Shown: positions 1 through 6,805, counted from the first letter of the stretch. The stretch is 7,435 nucleotides of DNA from Verrucomicrobiales bacterium (GCA_003232855.1 QIKC01000203.1:1-7435); one strand, 5' to 3'. Numbers and translations are program-made. The notes: a model not told the origin generated them from the sequence alone.

Positions 1-859
1 CCGGGTCGCAGGCGTCCCCAGACATCTCCGTCGTGTCGATACGTGTCACCAAATCGACCAACAGGGCAAACACGTGCCGCACCTTGTCGAAGTTGACCCA
101 TTCCAAATTATCCCCCGGCAGGTGGAACTGACTGCCTTGGCCACAAGTGAGGAACAAAAAACGCTCCCCCCCGAGCCGGAACGCGTGATGATCCGAGCGA
201 TCCCCGGCATAACGATTCAATGCCGCCAACACCTTCAACCCCTTCGCCTCGCCCGCCGCCCAGCCGACGACACCGGGCAACGCCCCATCGCTCTCCGCAC
301 CGAACACGAACAGCAGACGCTTCAAAGTCGGCATCATCGCCGCCGCAGGATGCTCGATCTCCACATCGTGCCCGATGAGATCCAAAATCAACACACAGGC
401 GAAGCCGATCCCCGCACAATGATCTTCGTAAAATCGTGTCGATCCCATCGCCGGCGTCTCGAAGTAAGGAGCCTCTCCCGAATCGAAAAACGCCACGATC
501 ACATCGCGCTGCAAGCCGCCCTCAGCAAAGTGCTCCGCAGCAGCCAACACCGTCGCCACCCCAGTCGCGTTCGCATCGACACTCGGCGCGTCGATCGCCG
601 AATCGTAATGCGCGCCGATGAGCACAGGCGCAAGCCCCGCCCCACTCCCACGCAGCACACCGACGAGGTTGGCAAACTCCATCCCGTCCACAGCAAACGG
701 CAACTCAAAATCCTCACCGACAAACGGCTGCAAACCCATCTCCGCCATCCTCCCAGAGAGGTAAGCCTTCGCCTCCCCATGCCCCGCTTGCCCTACCCTG
801 CGCCCGGCGGGTAGCGCCAACGCCCGCGTGTCCTTTTCAATGTTCGATCCGATTCCCAT
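1..859 (-). CDS. M28-family zinc peptidase (aminopeptidase-like), C-terminus cut by window edge
   Basis: Predicted co-catalytic metallopeptidase of clan MH (family M28), normally a di-zinc aminopeptidase. From the ATG at 859 it gives 286 residues before the edge. Visible family landmarks in order: an N-terminal segment with GRRVGQAGHGEAKAYL, the metal-binding GAHYDS (HxD), the bridging Asp in VDANATG, SGEAPYF followed by MGSTRFYED where EExx..GS is usual, the third Asp in LILDLIGHD, and the last His in SDHHAF. The metal ligands therefore look intact, but the general-base Glu that precedes the zinc-ligand Glu is Gly. There is no signal peptide from this start, so this form should be cytoplasmic. 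The start is uncertain: TTG at 895 is also in frame, and the frame stays open back to the TAG at 941-943 that ends the upstream small gene. Nearly the whole domain is present. The substrate cannot be inferred. Confidence 0.85.
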   Translation of the reverse strand, partial: MGIGSNIEKDTRALALPAGRRVGQAGHGEAKAYLSGRMAEMGLQPFVGEDFELPFAVDGMEFANLVGVLRGSGAGLAPVLIGAHYDSAIDAPSVDANATGVATVLAAAEHFAEGGLQRDVIVAFFDSGEAPYFETPAMGSTRFYEDHCAGIGFACVLILDLIGHDVEIEHPAAAMMPTLKRLLFVFGAESDGALPGVVGWAAGEAKGLKVLAALNRYAGDRSDHHAFRLGGERFLFLTCGQGSQFHLPGDNLEWVNFDKVRHVFALLVDLVTRIDTTEMSGDACDP

Positions 860-940
860 CCCCAGACCACTGACGCCGCCGCGCCCAGAAGTCAACGCCC
901 TTGCCTCACTCGATATCTGCCGCTCCCCACAGACCGCGAA

Positions 941-1105
941 CTACGCCGACGACAGCAGGTAAACCGAAATCGCCACGAAGGCGACCAACACCAACCCGAG
1001 CAGCAGCCGCTTGCCGGTGAGCGCATAAAACGGTCGCGGTCGCGGAACCGGCACCGCACGCTGATGGTGTGACACAGCGTAACCTTTTGTATTCCAATTC
1101 TGCAT
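941..1105 (-). CDS. Small single-pass membrane protein, 54 residues, unknown function
   Basis: This is a short reading frame found by translating the minus strand: ATG at 1105, TAG at 941-943, 54 residues. The N-terminal half is polar and basic with alternating prolines (VPVPRPRPFYALTGKR). It is followed by one strongly hydrophobic segment, about residues 34-51 (from LLLGLVLV to VYLL), and ends almost at once in SSA. That is the shape of a C-tail-anchored protein with a basic cytoplasmic N-terminus. Codon choice (GTG, TTG, CTG, GCG) matches the neighbouring minus-strand genes, which supports real coding. No clear Shine-Dalgarno precedes the ATG; a hairpin lies about 15 nt upstream. The gene sits between the methyltransferase and the M28 peptidase and is in the same frame as the peptidase, separated by the TAG and 27 open codons. 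No family is recognised. Confidence 0.6.
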   Translation of the reverse strand: MQNWNTKGYAVSHHQRAVPVPRPRPFYALTGKRLLLGLVLVAFVAISVYLLSSA

Positions 1106-1232
1106 AGATCGTGCGGGTTGGGGATTCTCGATTAGGGATGCAAGAATCCCTCCCGCGCCAACACATCATCGCCCCCGCCCTATTGCAAGATGGTTCGTAT
1201 CACCTGATGATCTCCTAACACGAAACTCCACC
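1106..1232. other. Intergenic leader between methyltransferase and small membrane gene
   Basis: This 127-nt gap holds no gene I can support. It contains two overlapping hairpins at 1121-1151, listed separately. It also has a 7-bp perfect inverted repeat, TGGTTCG at 1191-1197 with CGAACCA at 1240-1246, that spans the methyltransferase stop codon. Neither is followed by a T-tract on either strand, so I do not call an intrinsic terminator. I see no good minus-strand promoter. Confidence 0.4.
1121..1151 (-). promoter_or_regulatory. Two mutually exclusive hairpins in the leader of the 54-residue gene
   Basis: On the + strand, GGGATTCT (1121-1128) pairs perfectly with AGAATCCC (1143-1150), an 8-bp stem with a 14-nt loop. 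Within the same stretch AGGGAT (1134-1139) pairs perfectly with ATCCCT (1146-1151), a 6-bp stem with a 6-nt loop. Both stems need ATCCC at 1146-1150, so only one can form at a time. In the minus-strand transcript the element ends about 15 nt before the ATG at 1105, where it could affect ribosome access. The regulatory role is inference; the pairing is seen directly. Confidence 0.4.
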
Positions 1233-2042
1233 TTAACTGCGAACCACCGCCGCCACATGGCGGTCGATCGACTTTCCCGCGCAGTCCAGCTCGCGCGATG
1301 CGGGGTTCCTCTCGCTCACCAACACCCGCCCGCCGAGCGCCTTCAACAACGCCATCGCCAGCAGGTGCTCGCGATCAAAGTAAGACGTGATCAGCAGCAA
1401 CCCATCATCGGCGATTCGGGCCAAAGCGAACTCGAAAATACGCTGCCACGTCGGCCGGTCGTGCCACAGGTTCTGATGACGAATAAACACCACATCGAAA
1501 TTCGCAGGGATCTGCCCGACACCCGCCAGCTTGCTAGCATCACCGGCGACGAACTCCACGCTCGCCCCGCCATCCCGCCCCCGCACCGGCGGCACACCAG
1601 CACGTCGGAACAGCGATTCGGTCGCCGAATAGCGGCGGCGTGCCTTGTCGATCTCCGCATCGCGCAGATCCATCGCAAACTGCGACACCCTGCCCCCTCC
1701 TCGCCCCCAATAGGCAGACAACACCGCCCCTTCCTCACAATAACCACAAGCCAAATTCAACAAGTTCAACACCTCACGCCCAGCACCCGGCACGCGCCCC
1801 GATCGCGCCACCACCACCTCCAACATCGCCCACAGACGCCGCATATCGCGCCCGAAAAACTCGCTGCGATCAAATTCGTTGCGCAGAGATTCGAGCATCG
1901 CCGGTTGCAAATCCCCCGCCTCCACCCCACCCGAAAAATGCCCGAGCAGGGCGTCAAACATCTCCCCGCCAACGCCTGCCTGCAGGGCGGCGTCGGGGAC
2001 GATTAGGCGATCGGGATCTTTATGCACACCCGACCCTCTCAC
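1233..2042 (-). CDS. Class I SAM-dependent methyltransferase, specificity unknown
   Basis: A 269-residue protein with the Rossmann-fold methyltransferase order. A helical N-terminal region (about 1-88) is followed by motif I, LLNLACGYCEEG (about 94-105), the glycine-rich SAM loop. An acidic residue ends strand 2 in FAMDLRDAEIDKAR (Asp125), the usual ribose-hydroxyl ligand. Then come FVAGDASKL (about 164-172), motif IV FDVVFIRHQNLW (about 182-193), and a late strand ADDGLLLITSYF (about 211-222). The substrate cannot be read from sequence; the RHQNLW stretch in place of an NPPY-type motif argues against an adenine-N6 DNA methyltransferase. The longest frame opens at GTG 2042. A second GTG at 2027 has GAGAGG at a good distance upstream and may be the real start, removing five residues. 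It is divergent from the DUF1080-ThuA gene and upstream of the small membrane gene on the same strand. Confidence 0.8.
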   Translation of the reverse strand: MRGSGVHKDPDRLIVPDAALQAGVGGEMFDALLGHFSGGVEAGDLQPAMLESLRNEFDRSEFFGRDMRRLWAMLEVVVARSGRVPGAGREVLNLLNLACGYCEEGAVLSAYWGRGGGRVSQFAMDLRDAEIDKARRRYSATESLFRRAGVPPVRGRDGGASVEFVAGDASKLAGVGQIPANFDVVFIRHQNLWHDRPTWQRIFEFALARIADDGLLLITSYFDREHLLAMALLKALGGRVLVSERNPASRELDCAGKSIDRHVAAVVRS

Positions 2043-2048
2043 GCGCCC

Positions 2049-2077
2049 TTGCCTAGCTCAAGCCCTACGCTTAGACT
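2049..2077 (+). promoter_or_regulatory. Possible sigma70-type promoter for the DUF1080-ThuA gene
   Basis: TTGCCT at 2049-2054 and TAGACT at 2072-2077 are separated by 17 nt, each matching 4 of 6 consensus bases. Seven nt separate the -10-like hexamer from the ATG at 2085, so initiation from it would give a leaderless or nearly leaderless mRNA. No Shine-Dalgarno is visible before that ATG, which agrees. With matches this weak it could be chance. Confidence 0.3.
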
Positions 2078-2084
2078 CACCGCC

Positions 2085-3477
2085 ATGAAGACCCCCAGCG
2101 CCATCATTCTCCTGACACTAGCCGCCGCCCTGCCCGCGCAGGCCGACCAGCAAAAGAGCCCTTCCGACGACGGCTTCGCCGCCATTTTCGATGGAGAATC
2201 CCTCAAAAACTGGAGCGGCGACCCGAAATTCTGGAAAATCGAAGACGGCGCCCTCACCGGCCAGACCACCGCGGAGAATCAGACCAAAGACAACACCTCC
2301 ATGATCTGGGAAGCGGGCGAACTGGACGACTTCGAACTCAAGCTTCAGTTCCGCATCGACAACGGTAACTCCAGCATCCAAATCCGCAGCTTCAGGCTTC
2401 CCGAAGCAGTCGATACCTGGCGTGTCGGCGGCTACCAGGCCGAGCTCAACAAGGCGATCAAAAAGGGCGACTGGAACGAATTCCACATCATCGCCAAAGG
2501 CGACACCATCAAACAGTCGATCAACGGCGTGCCGATGGCCGAACTCACCGACAACGGCCCGGACAAACGCCGCACCGGACTGTTCGCCCTCCAACTTCAC
2601 GCCGGATCGCCCATGAAAGTTCAATTCAAGGACATCCGCCTCAAACGCACCAAACTCGATGACGCGAAGAAGATCTGCTTCTTCGCTGGCCGACGCTCCC
2701 ACGGCTACGGCACCCACGAACACCATGCGGGCAACACATTGTTAGGAAAGCGCCTGCGGGCTCACTACGGAGAACAAGTGATCATCGTCTACTACAAAGA
2801 CGGATGGCCGAACGACCCGACGGCGATGCAAAATGCCGACGCCATCATCATGTTCTGTGACGGCGGCGGAGCGCACTTCGTCAAAATGCACCAACGCCAG
2901 GTGAACTATTTTCAAGACCGCGGCATGGGCATCGGCTGCATCCACTACGGAGTCGAAGTGCAAAAGGGCAAAGCCGGCGGCGACTCCTTCCTCGACTGGA
3001 TCGGTGGCTACTTCGAGGCGGGATGGTCTGTCAACCCACACTGGAATGCAGAGTTCACCGAATTTCCAGACCACCCGGTGGCGGCCGGCCTAAAGCCGTT
3101 CAATATCCTCGACGAATGGTATTACCACATGCGCTTCCGCCCCGAAATGAAGGGCATCACTCCGATCCTCACCGCGCTCCCCGGAGCCGATAGCCTGCCC
3201 ACACAGCGGCAATCCGGATGTCAGAGCCGCAGTGATCGAACGCAAAGAAAAGCAGCACGTCATGTGGGTCGCAGAGGGCGAGGGTGACGCCGGTCGCGGC
3301 TTCGGCTTCACCGGCGCCCACTTCCACGACAACTGGGCGAACGACAACTTCCGCAAAGCCACCCTCAACGCCATCGCATGGATCGCCGGTCTTGAAGTCC
3401 CCGAAGGCGGCGTGCCCAGCGAAACCCCCGACCAGGAAGAGCTGAAGGCAAACCAGGACTACGAGAACAAAAAATAG
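2085..3477 (+). pseudogene. Secreted DUF1080 (3-keto-disaccharide hydrolase-like)-ThuA fusion, frameshifted
   Basis: The ATG at 2085 opens a signal peptide (about 1-20, hydrophobic core then AQA before Asp), so the product is exported. Residues about 29-188 are a DUF1080 domain (FAAIFDGESLKNW, then WRVGGYQAEL, GDWNEFHIIAKG, FALQLHAGSPMKVQFKDIRL). Residues about 195-371 begin a ThuA-like, amidotransferase-fold domain (KICFFAGRRSHGYGTHEHHAG, IIMFCDGGGAHF, CIHYGVEV). At about 3198 the family sequence leaves this frame and resumes one base later from 3199 or 3202 (PHSGNPDVRAAVIERKEK, then HVMWVAEG, GFGFTGAHFH, AIAWIAGLEVPEGGV) to the TAG at 3475-3477, giving about 463 residues in two frames. Unshifted translation would end at 3287 with 29 unrelated residues. 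DUF1080 also seems to lack an internal segment after GGYQA. Relatives are linked to 3-keto-saccharide and trehalose-type sugar catabolism. A sequencing error is possible, since the downstream frame is well preserved. TTG/ATG codons before 2085 are poorer starts because they precede the signal peptide. Confidence 0.85.
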
Positions 3478-3487
3478 CCTCTGCGCG

Positions 3488-4540
3488 CTACTCCCCGCTC
3501 TCCGGCTTGTCGCCACCGATCTCCTTGGCCTTTTCGATCGTCCCCTTCACCGCATCGACCCCCTGCTCGAACATCGCCTCGATGTCCACGACCACAGACT
3601 CCAACGTGCCCGAAGAGAGCTGCTGCGTCCCGACGTAGACCAATCCTGCCGAGAGCAACAGCATCACCACCGTCGTCATCATCGACCGAATGAAGCCCCG
3701 ACGCAGAATCTGCGGCACGATCACGCTCGCCACCAGCAGCGCCACCGCAGCCAACGCGAAATAATACCCGGATCCCATCACGAACTCGATCCCCCCTTCC
3801 CCATCCCCGATCATCGTCTGAGCGAACTGCCGTTCGAATAGTTCCCCATAAATCACCCCGAACCCGACCAGAGACAAGCCGGCCAAAACCCCTAATATCA
3901 GCCCCATCCCGGAGGTTCCCGCGTCCTCGTTGCGCGCGTTCGAAATCGATAACAGAGTCACTAACGCCACCAGTACCGTGGCGAGTATTAACAGAATTTT
4001 CGAGGCTTTAAAATACTTCGGCGGCGCGTTCGTCCCCGGCAGCGCCATCATTTCCTCCGTCTTCACTGTTGCCAGCGCCAACGCCGCCTGCTCGCTACTC
4101 GCCCCATCATAGTTCACCTTCACCCAAGGCAGAAGCGCAGCGAACAGATAACCGGCGACGGCGATCAAACTCAGCCACCGCAGAAACGCCAGCGGATTCG
4201 GGCGCTTCACCGTCGCCCCGCCTAACCGTCGCGCCTCCTTCCGCCGCTCCGACGAAGAAGTCACCGATGCCGGTTCCGCGAAACCCGCTCCGGGACCAGG
4301 CGCCACACCCGGTGGGCGCAACTTGTTAGACTTCTTTCGTTCCGGGGCGAAGGGCGCGGGCATAGCAGAAGAACCGCCCTCAGCACGCGCCAGCACCAGC
4401 TCTAGACGCAGCCACTCGCCGACCTCCGCCGACCACGCCGATTCCTCTAAGCTGACCTCCCCAGCCTTGATCTTCCGCCGTAATTCATCTGCCGAATACG
4501 GCCCGATACTACTACCATCCTGAGTAAGAAAAATATCCAT
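3488..4540 (-). CDS. GYF_2-domain protein with five predicted transmembrane helices
   Basis: A 350-residue protein. Residues 1-50 form a GYF_2-type domain: the IGPYSADELRRKI core, KAGEVSLEESAW, then GEWLRLE, the usual GPYS...W...W pattern thought to bind proline-rich peptides. A low-complexity linker rich in Pro, Gly, Ser and basic residues runs from about 51 to 115. Hydrophobic helices follow at about 117-138, 181-199, 212-232, 259-278 and 287-305, then a polar, acidic C-terminal tail with amphipathic character. The GYF domain is most likely cytoplasmic. Function is unknown; in PVC bacteria such proteins are common and mostly uncharacterised. It converges on the DUF1080-ThuA gene with only 10 nt between stops, and diverges from the PilU-like gene across a 119-nt gap. 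The ATG at 4540 starts exactly at the domain boundary, which supports it. AATAA lies directly before the ATG, with no Shine-Dalgarno. Confidence 0.75.
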   Translation of the reverse strand: MDIFLTQDGSSIGPYSADELRRKIKAGEVSLEESAWSAEVGEWLRLELVLARAEGGSSAMPAPFAPERKKSNKLRPPGVAPGPGAGFAEPASVTSSSERRKEARRLGGATVKRPNPLAFLRWLSLIAVAGYLFAALLPWVKVNYDGASSEQAALALATVKTEEMMALPGTNAPPKYFKASKILLILATVLVALVTLLSISNARNEDAGTSGMGLILGVLAGLSLVGFGVIYGELFERQFAQTMIGDGEGGIEFVMGSGYYFALAAVALLVASVIVPQILRRGFIRSMMTTVVMLLLSAGLVYVGTQQLSSGTLESVVVDIEAMFEQGVDAVKGTIEKAKEIGGDKPESGE

Positions 4541-4659
4541 TTATTGATAGGGTTGAACGAAACCTATAGCCCCGCTCGCCAAAATCCACACGCTTTTTCC
4601 CCAAGTCCATCGCCCTTGCCACTTGTATCCAGCCCGCCCGGGTGCTAATAATCGCCAAG
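4541..4659. other. Divergent intergenic region between the GYF_2 gene and the PilU-like gene
   Basis: This 119-nt gap must carry the promoters for both flanking genes. It is locally richer in A/T than its surroundings. The plus-strand side holds a plausible promoter, listed separately. On the minus side TATAGG and TATCAA are possible -10 elements, but I see no well-spaced -35 for either. No operator-like palindrome stands out. Confidence 0.4.
4623..4652 (+). promoter_or_regulatory. Possible promoter for the pilU/pilT unit, close to the start codon
   Basis: TTGTAT at 4623-4628 (3 of 6 consensus bases) and AATAAT at 4647-4652 (5 of 6) are spaced by 18 nt. The ATG at 4660 follows the -10-like hexamer by 7 nt, so transcription from here would be leaderless or nearly so. 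If the element is real, the in-frame GTG at 4642 would lie inside the promoter and could not be the translation start. Confidence 0.35.
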
Positions 4660-5712
4660 ATGGGATCGATGATCGAAGCGCTAATAGAAGCCGCATCCGA
4701 ACACCAGGCCAGCGACCTTTTCTTAGGAGAAGGGCGGCTGGCGAGGATGAAAGTCAACGGCCAGCTCATGGTCGCCGGCGACGACCCCGTGGATCGGGAC
4801 GAAATGATCGCCTTCTGGAAACGCTGTGGCGCGGATCCCGAATACGACGGCGACCGCGACACCAGCTACGTCGCCAACAACGGCATCCGCTTCCGCGTCA
4901 ACCTGCACCGCCACCTCGGACAGCTCGGCGCCGTCCTGCGCCAGATCAATACCGACATCCCCGACCTCCGCAGCCTCGGCCTCCCCTTCGACCTCCTCAC
5001 CAACTGGGTCTCCCACCCCTCCGGGCTCATCCTCATCACCGGGCCGACCGGCTCGGGAAAATCGACATCCCTCGCCTCCTGCCTCGAATGGCTCAACAAC
5101 AGCCAGGCCAAACACATCGTCACCATCGAAGATCCCATCGAATACCTTTTCGAATCAAAACAGTGCCTCTTCACCCAACGCGAGGTGCATACCGACACGG
5201 ACTCGTTCGCCCGCGGCCTGCGCAGCTCATTGCGCCAAGCGCCAGACATTATCTTGCTCGGCGAAATTCGTGACCCGGAGACCGCGAAAATCGCCCTGCA
5301 AGCAGCCGAAACAGGCCACCTCGTACTCGCCACACTCCACAGCGCCAACGTCTCCGAAACGGTCGAACGCCTGACCAACCTCTTCCCCAGCGAGGAACGC
5401 GCGAGCCAGTTACTACTCCTCGCCAACCTCCTCATCGGAGTCGTCTGCCAAAAACTGCTCACCTCGGCAAGCGGCGGCCTGCACCTCGTCACCGAACACC
5501 TCGAAAACTCCGGCGTCGTGCGTAATTACCTCCGCGATTCCCGCATCGCCGACATCGTCGATTTCATGGCCCGTGGCGACAACCCGAACAACACGCTGTT
5601 CATCGACGCCCTCGTCACCGCCACCCAAGCCGGACACCTCTCCCATCAGACAGCCGCTGCGGCGGCGGGCAGCGAATCCGACTTCGATCGCGCCATGCGC
5701 GGAATAACCTAA
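4660..5712 (+). CDS. PilU-like type IV pilus retraction ATPase
   Basis: Secretion-type (GspE/PilT superfamily) hexameric ATPase of 350 residues, expected at the cytoplasmic base of a type IV pilus. Visible: N-terminal ASDLFLGEG and IRFRVNLHRHLG (PAS-like N-terminal domain); Walker A GPTGSGKS (128-135); Asp box TIEDPIEY (155-162); Walker B APDIILLGEIRD (194-205); His box AETGHLVLATLHSAN (216-230). QREVHTDTDSF, LRQAPD and ATLHSAN resemble PilU rather than PilT. PilU normally assists PilT in retraction under load, so the tandem PilT agrees. The C-terminal region after about 265 is divergent and ends in an Ala-rich tail. The start could be ATG 4660 or ATG 4669 (MIEALIEAA, the commonest beginning in the family); GTG 4642 is less likely. 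It is first in a tight unit: the next gene starts 12 nt after this stop. Confidence 0.82.
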   Translation: MGSMIEALIEAASEHQASDLFLGEGRLARMKVNGQLMVAGDDPVDRDEMIAFWKRCGADPEYDGDRDTSYVANNGIRFRVNLHRHLGQLGAVLRQINTDIPDLRSLGLPFDLLTNWVSHPSGLILITGPTGSGKSTSLASCLEWLNNSQAKHIVTIEDPIEYLFESKQCLFTQREVHTDTDSFARGLRSSLRQAPDIILLGEIRDPETAKIALQAAETGHLVLATLHSANVSETVERLTNLFPSEERASQLLLLANLLIGVVCQKLLTSASGGLHLVTEHLENSGVVRNYLRDSRIADIVDFMARGDNPNNTLFIDALVTATQAGHLSHQTAAAAAGSESDFDRAMRGIT

Positions 5713-5724
5713 CACCTCTACCAA

Positions 5725-6795
5725 ATGAGCGAAACGCGTCACATCGTCGATTACCTTACCGAAACTCGCGACCGCGAGGGCTCCGACTTGCACATCACCG
5801 CCGGGGCGCCGCCCGCCTGCCGGGTCAACGGCGAACTCGTCCCCCTCGAAGAACACGACCTCGAACCCGACGATGCCAAAGAGCTGATCCTAGGAGTTCT
5901 CAGCGAAGCCCAGCGAGCCCGACTCGAAGAAGACCTCGAACTCGATTTCTCCGTAGCCATCAAAGACGTCGGCCGTTTCCGCGGCAACGCACACTACGTG
6001 CGCGGCTCGATCGAAGGCGCCTTCCGCTACATCCCCACCGAGATCCCCACCCTCGAACATCTCGGCCACTCGCAGACAGTCTCCGACCTCTGCTCCCTAC
6101 GCCAAGGCCTAGTGCTAGTCACCGGCGTCACCGGCGCGGGCAAAACCACCACCATCGCCGCGATGATCCAAAAGATCCTCAAAGAGCGATCCTGCATCGT
6201 CGTCACCATCGAAGACCCTATCGAATACATCTACGACCACGGTTACGGCCTAGTGAAGCAACGCGAGCTCGGCCAGGATACCCACGGCTTTTCCAATGCC
6301 CTGCGCTCCGCCCTGCGCCAAGATCCAGACGTCATCGTCGTCAGCGAGCTGCGCGACCTCGAGACCATCCGCACCGCCATCACCGCCGCAGAAACCGGTC
6401 ACCTAGTAATCAGCACCCTGCACACCATCGACGCCCCGAAATCGCTGGATCGCATGATCGATGTCTTCCCCGCCGAACAGCAATCCATGATCGTCACCCA
6501 GCTCGCCAACTGCCTTCAGGCCGTCGTCTCCCAGCGCCTCATCACTCGACAAGACCAGACCGGCCGCGTCATGGCCTCGGAGATCATGCGCATCAACCAC
6601 GGCATCCGCGCCTGCATCATCGACCGCAAGTTCGAACAAATCCTCGGCCTCATCCAAATCGGCGCCCAAGAGGGCATGCACACCCTCGACGAAAGCCTCA
6701 CCCACCTGCTGCTCAACCGCCACATTTCCTACAACGACGCCATGCTCCACTGCCGCGATCCGCAGGCCATCGAGAAACGCTTCCAGGACGCCTAA
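5725..6795 (+). CDS. pilT: PilT-type pilus retraction ATPase
   Basis: A 356-residue hexameric ATPase that drives pilus depolymerisation in PilT systems. N-terminal GSDLHITAGAPPACRVNGEL (19-38) and RFRGNAHYVRGS (84-95) match the PilT N-terminal domain. Walker A is GVTGAGKT (134-141) and the Asp box TIEDPIEY (161-168). The Walker B region is DPDVIVVSELRD (200-211), where Ser takes the place of the usual Gly of GEMRD but the catalytic Glu208 is kept. The His box AETGHLVISTLHT (222-234) is intact. The C-terminal part follows PilT closely (LDRMIDVFP, ASEIM, then GMHTLDESLTHLLLN), and length is within the usual 340-370. The ATG at 5725 starts 12 nt after the PilU-like stop without a clear Shine-Dalgarno, and the next gene begins 10 nt after this stop, so cotranscription is likely. 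No pilin or assembly ATPase is in the window. Confidence 0.9.
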   Translation: MSETRHIVDYLTETRDREGSDLHITAGAPPACRVNGELVPLEEHDLEPDDAKELILGVLSEAQRARLEEDLELDFSVAIKDVGRFRGNAHYVRGSIEGAFRYIPTEIPTLEHLGHSQTVSDLCSLRQGLVLVTGVTGAGKTTTIAAMIQKILKERSCIVVTIEDPIEYIYDHGYGLVKQRELGQDTHGFSNALRSALRQDPDVIVVSELRDLETIRTAITAAETGHLVISTLHTIDAPKSLDRMIDVFPAEQQSMIVTQLANCLQAVVSQRLITRQDQTGRVMASEIMRINHGIRACIIDRKFEQILGLIQIGAQEGMHTLDESLTHLLLNRHISYNDAMLHCRDPQAIEKRFQDA

Positions 6796-6805
6796 CGGAA
6801 CCACC

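Noticed and set aside
74..814. Long plus-strand open frame of 246 codons
   Set aside because: Its product is a low-complexity Arg/His/Pro-rich sequence, while the opposite strand encodes a clear M28 peptidase; it is a shadow of skewed codon use.
1121..1151. Intrinsic terminator of the methyltransferase gene
   Set aside because: Neither strand has a T-run after the stem, and the stem is 83 nt or more past the stop codon.
906..1169. 87-codon minus-strand frame covering the same region as the 54-residue gene
   Set aside because: It lacks the transmembrane segment and has random-looking Cys/Arg composition; the frame ending at 941 has coherent membrane-protein character and typical codons.
1257..2006. 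Plus-strand open frame of 249 codons opposite the methyltransferase
   Set aside because: No recognisable domain, biased His/Arg/Gln composition, fully antisense to a gene with intact SAM-binding motifs.
2118..2726. Minus-strand open frame of 202 codons opposite the DUF1080 region
   Set aside because: Valine/aspartate-rich mirror of the real frame with no family features; antisense artefact. Similar artefacts lie opposite the pil genes (5413-5856 and 6403-6885).
3195..3204. Programmed +1 frameshift at CTG CCC ACA in the ThuA gene
   Set aside because: CCC-A could in principle slip, but there is no stimulatory structure I can see, the family is not known for recoding, and a few residues expected here are missing, so a deletion or sequence error is simpler.
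3470..3500. Bidirectional terminator between the convergent stops
   Set aside because: Only a 4-bp TAGC/GCTA repeat is visible in the 10-nt gap and its edges; too weak to call.
4642..4659. GTG at 4642 as start of the PilU-like protein
   Set aside because: It adds an untypical LIIAK extension, overlaps the likely -10 element, and ATG 4660 or 4669 matches the family N-terminus better.
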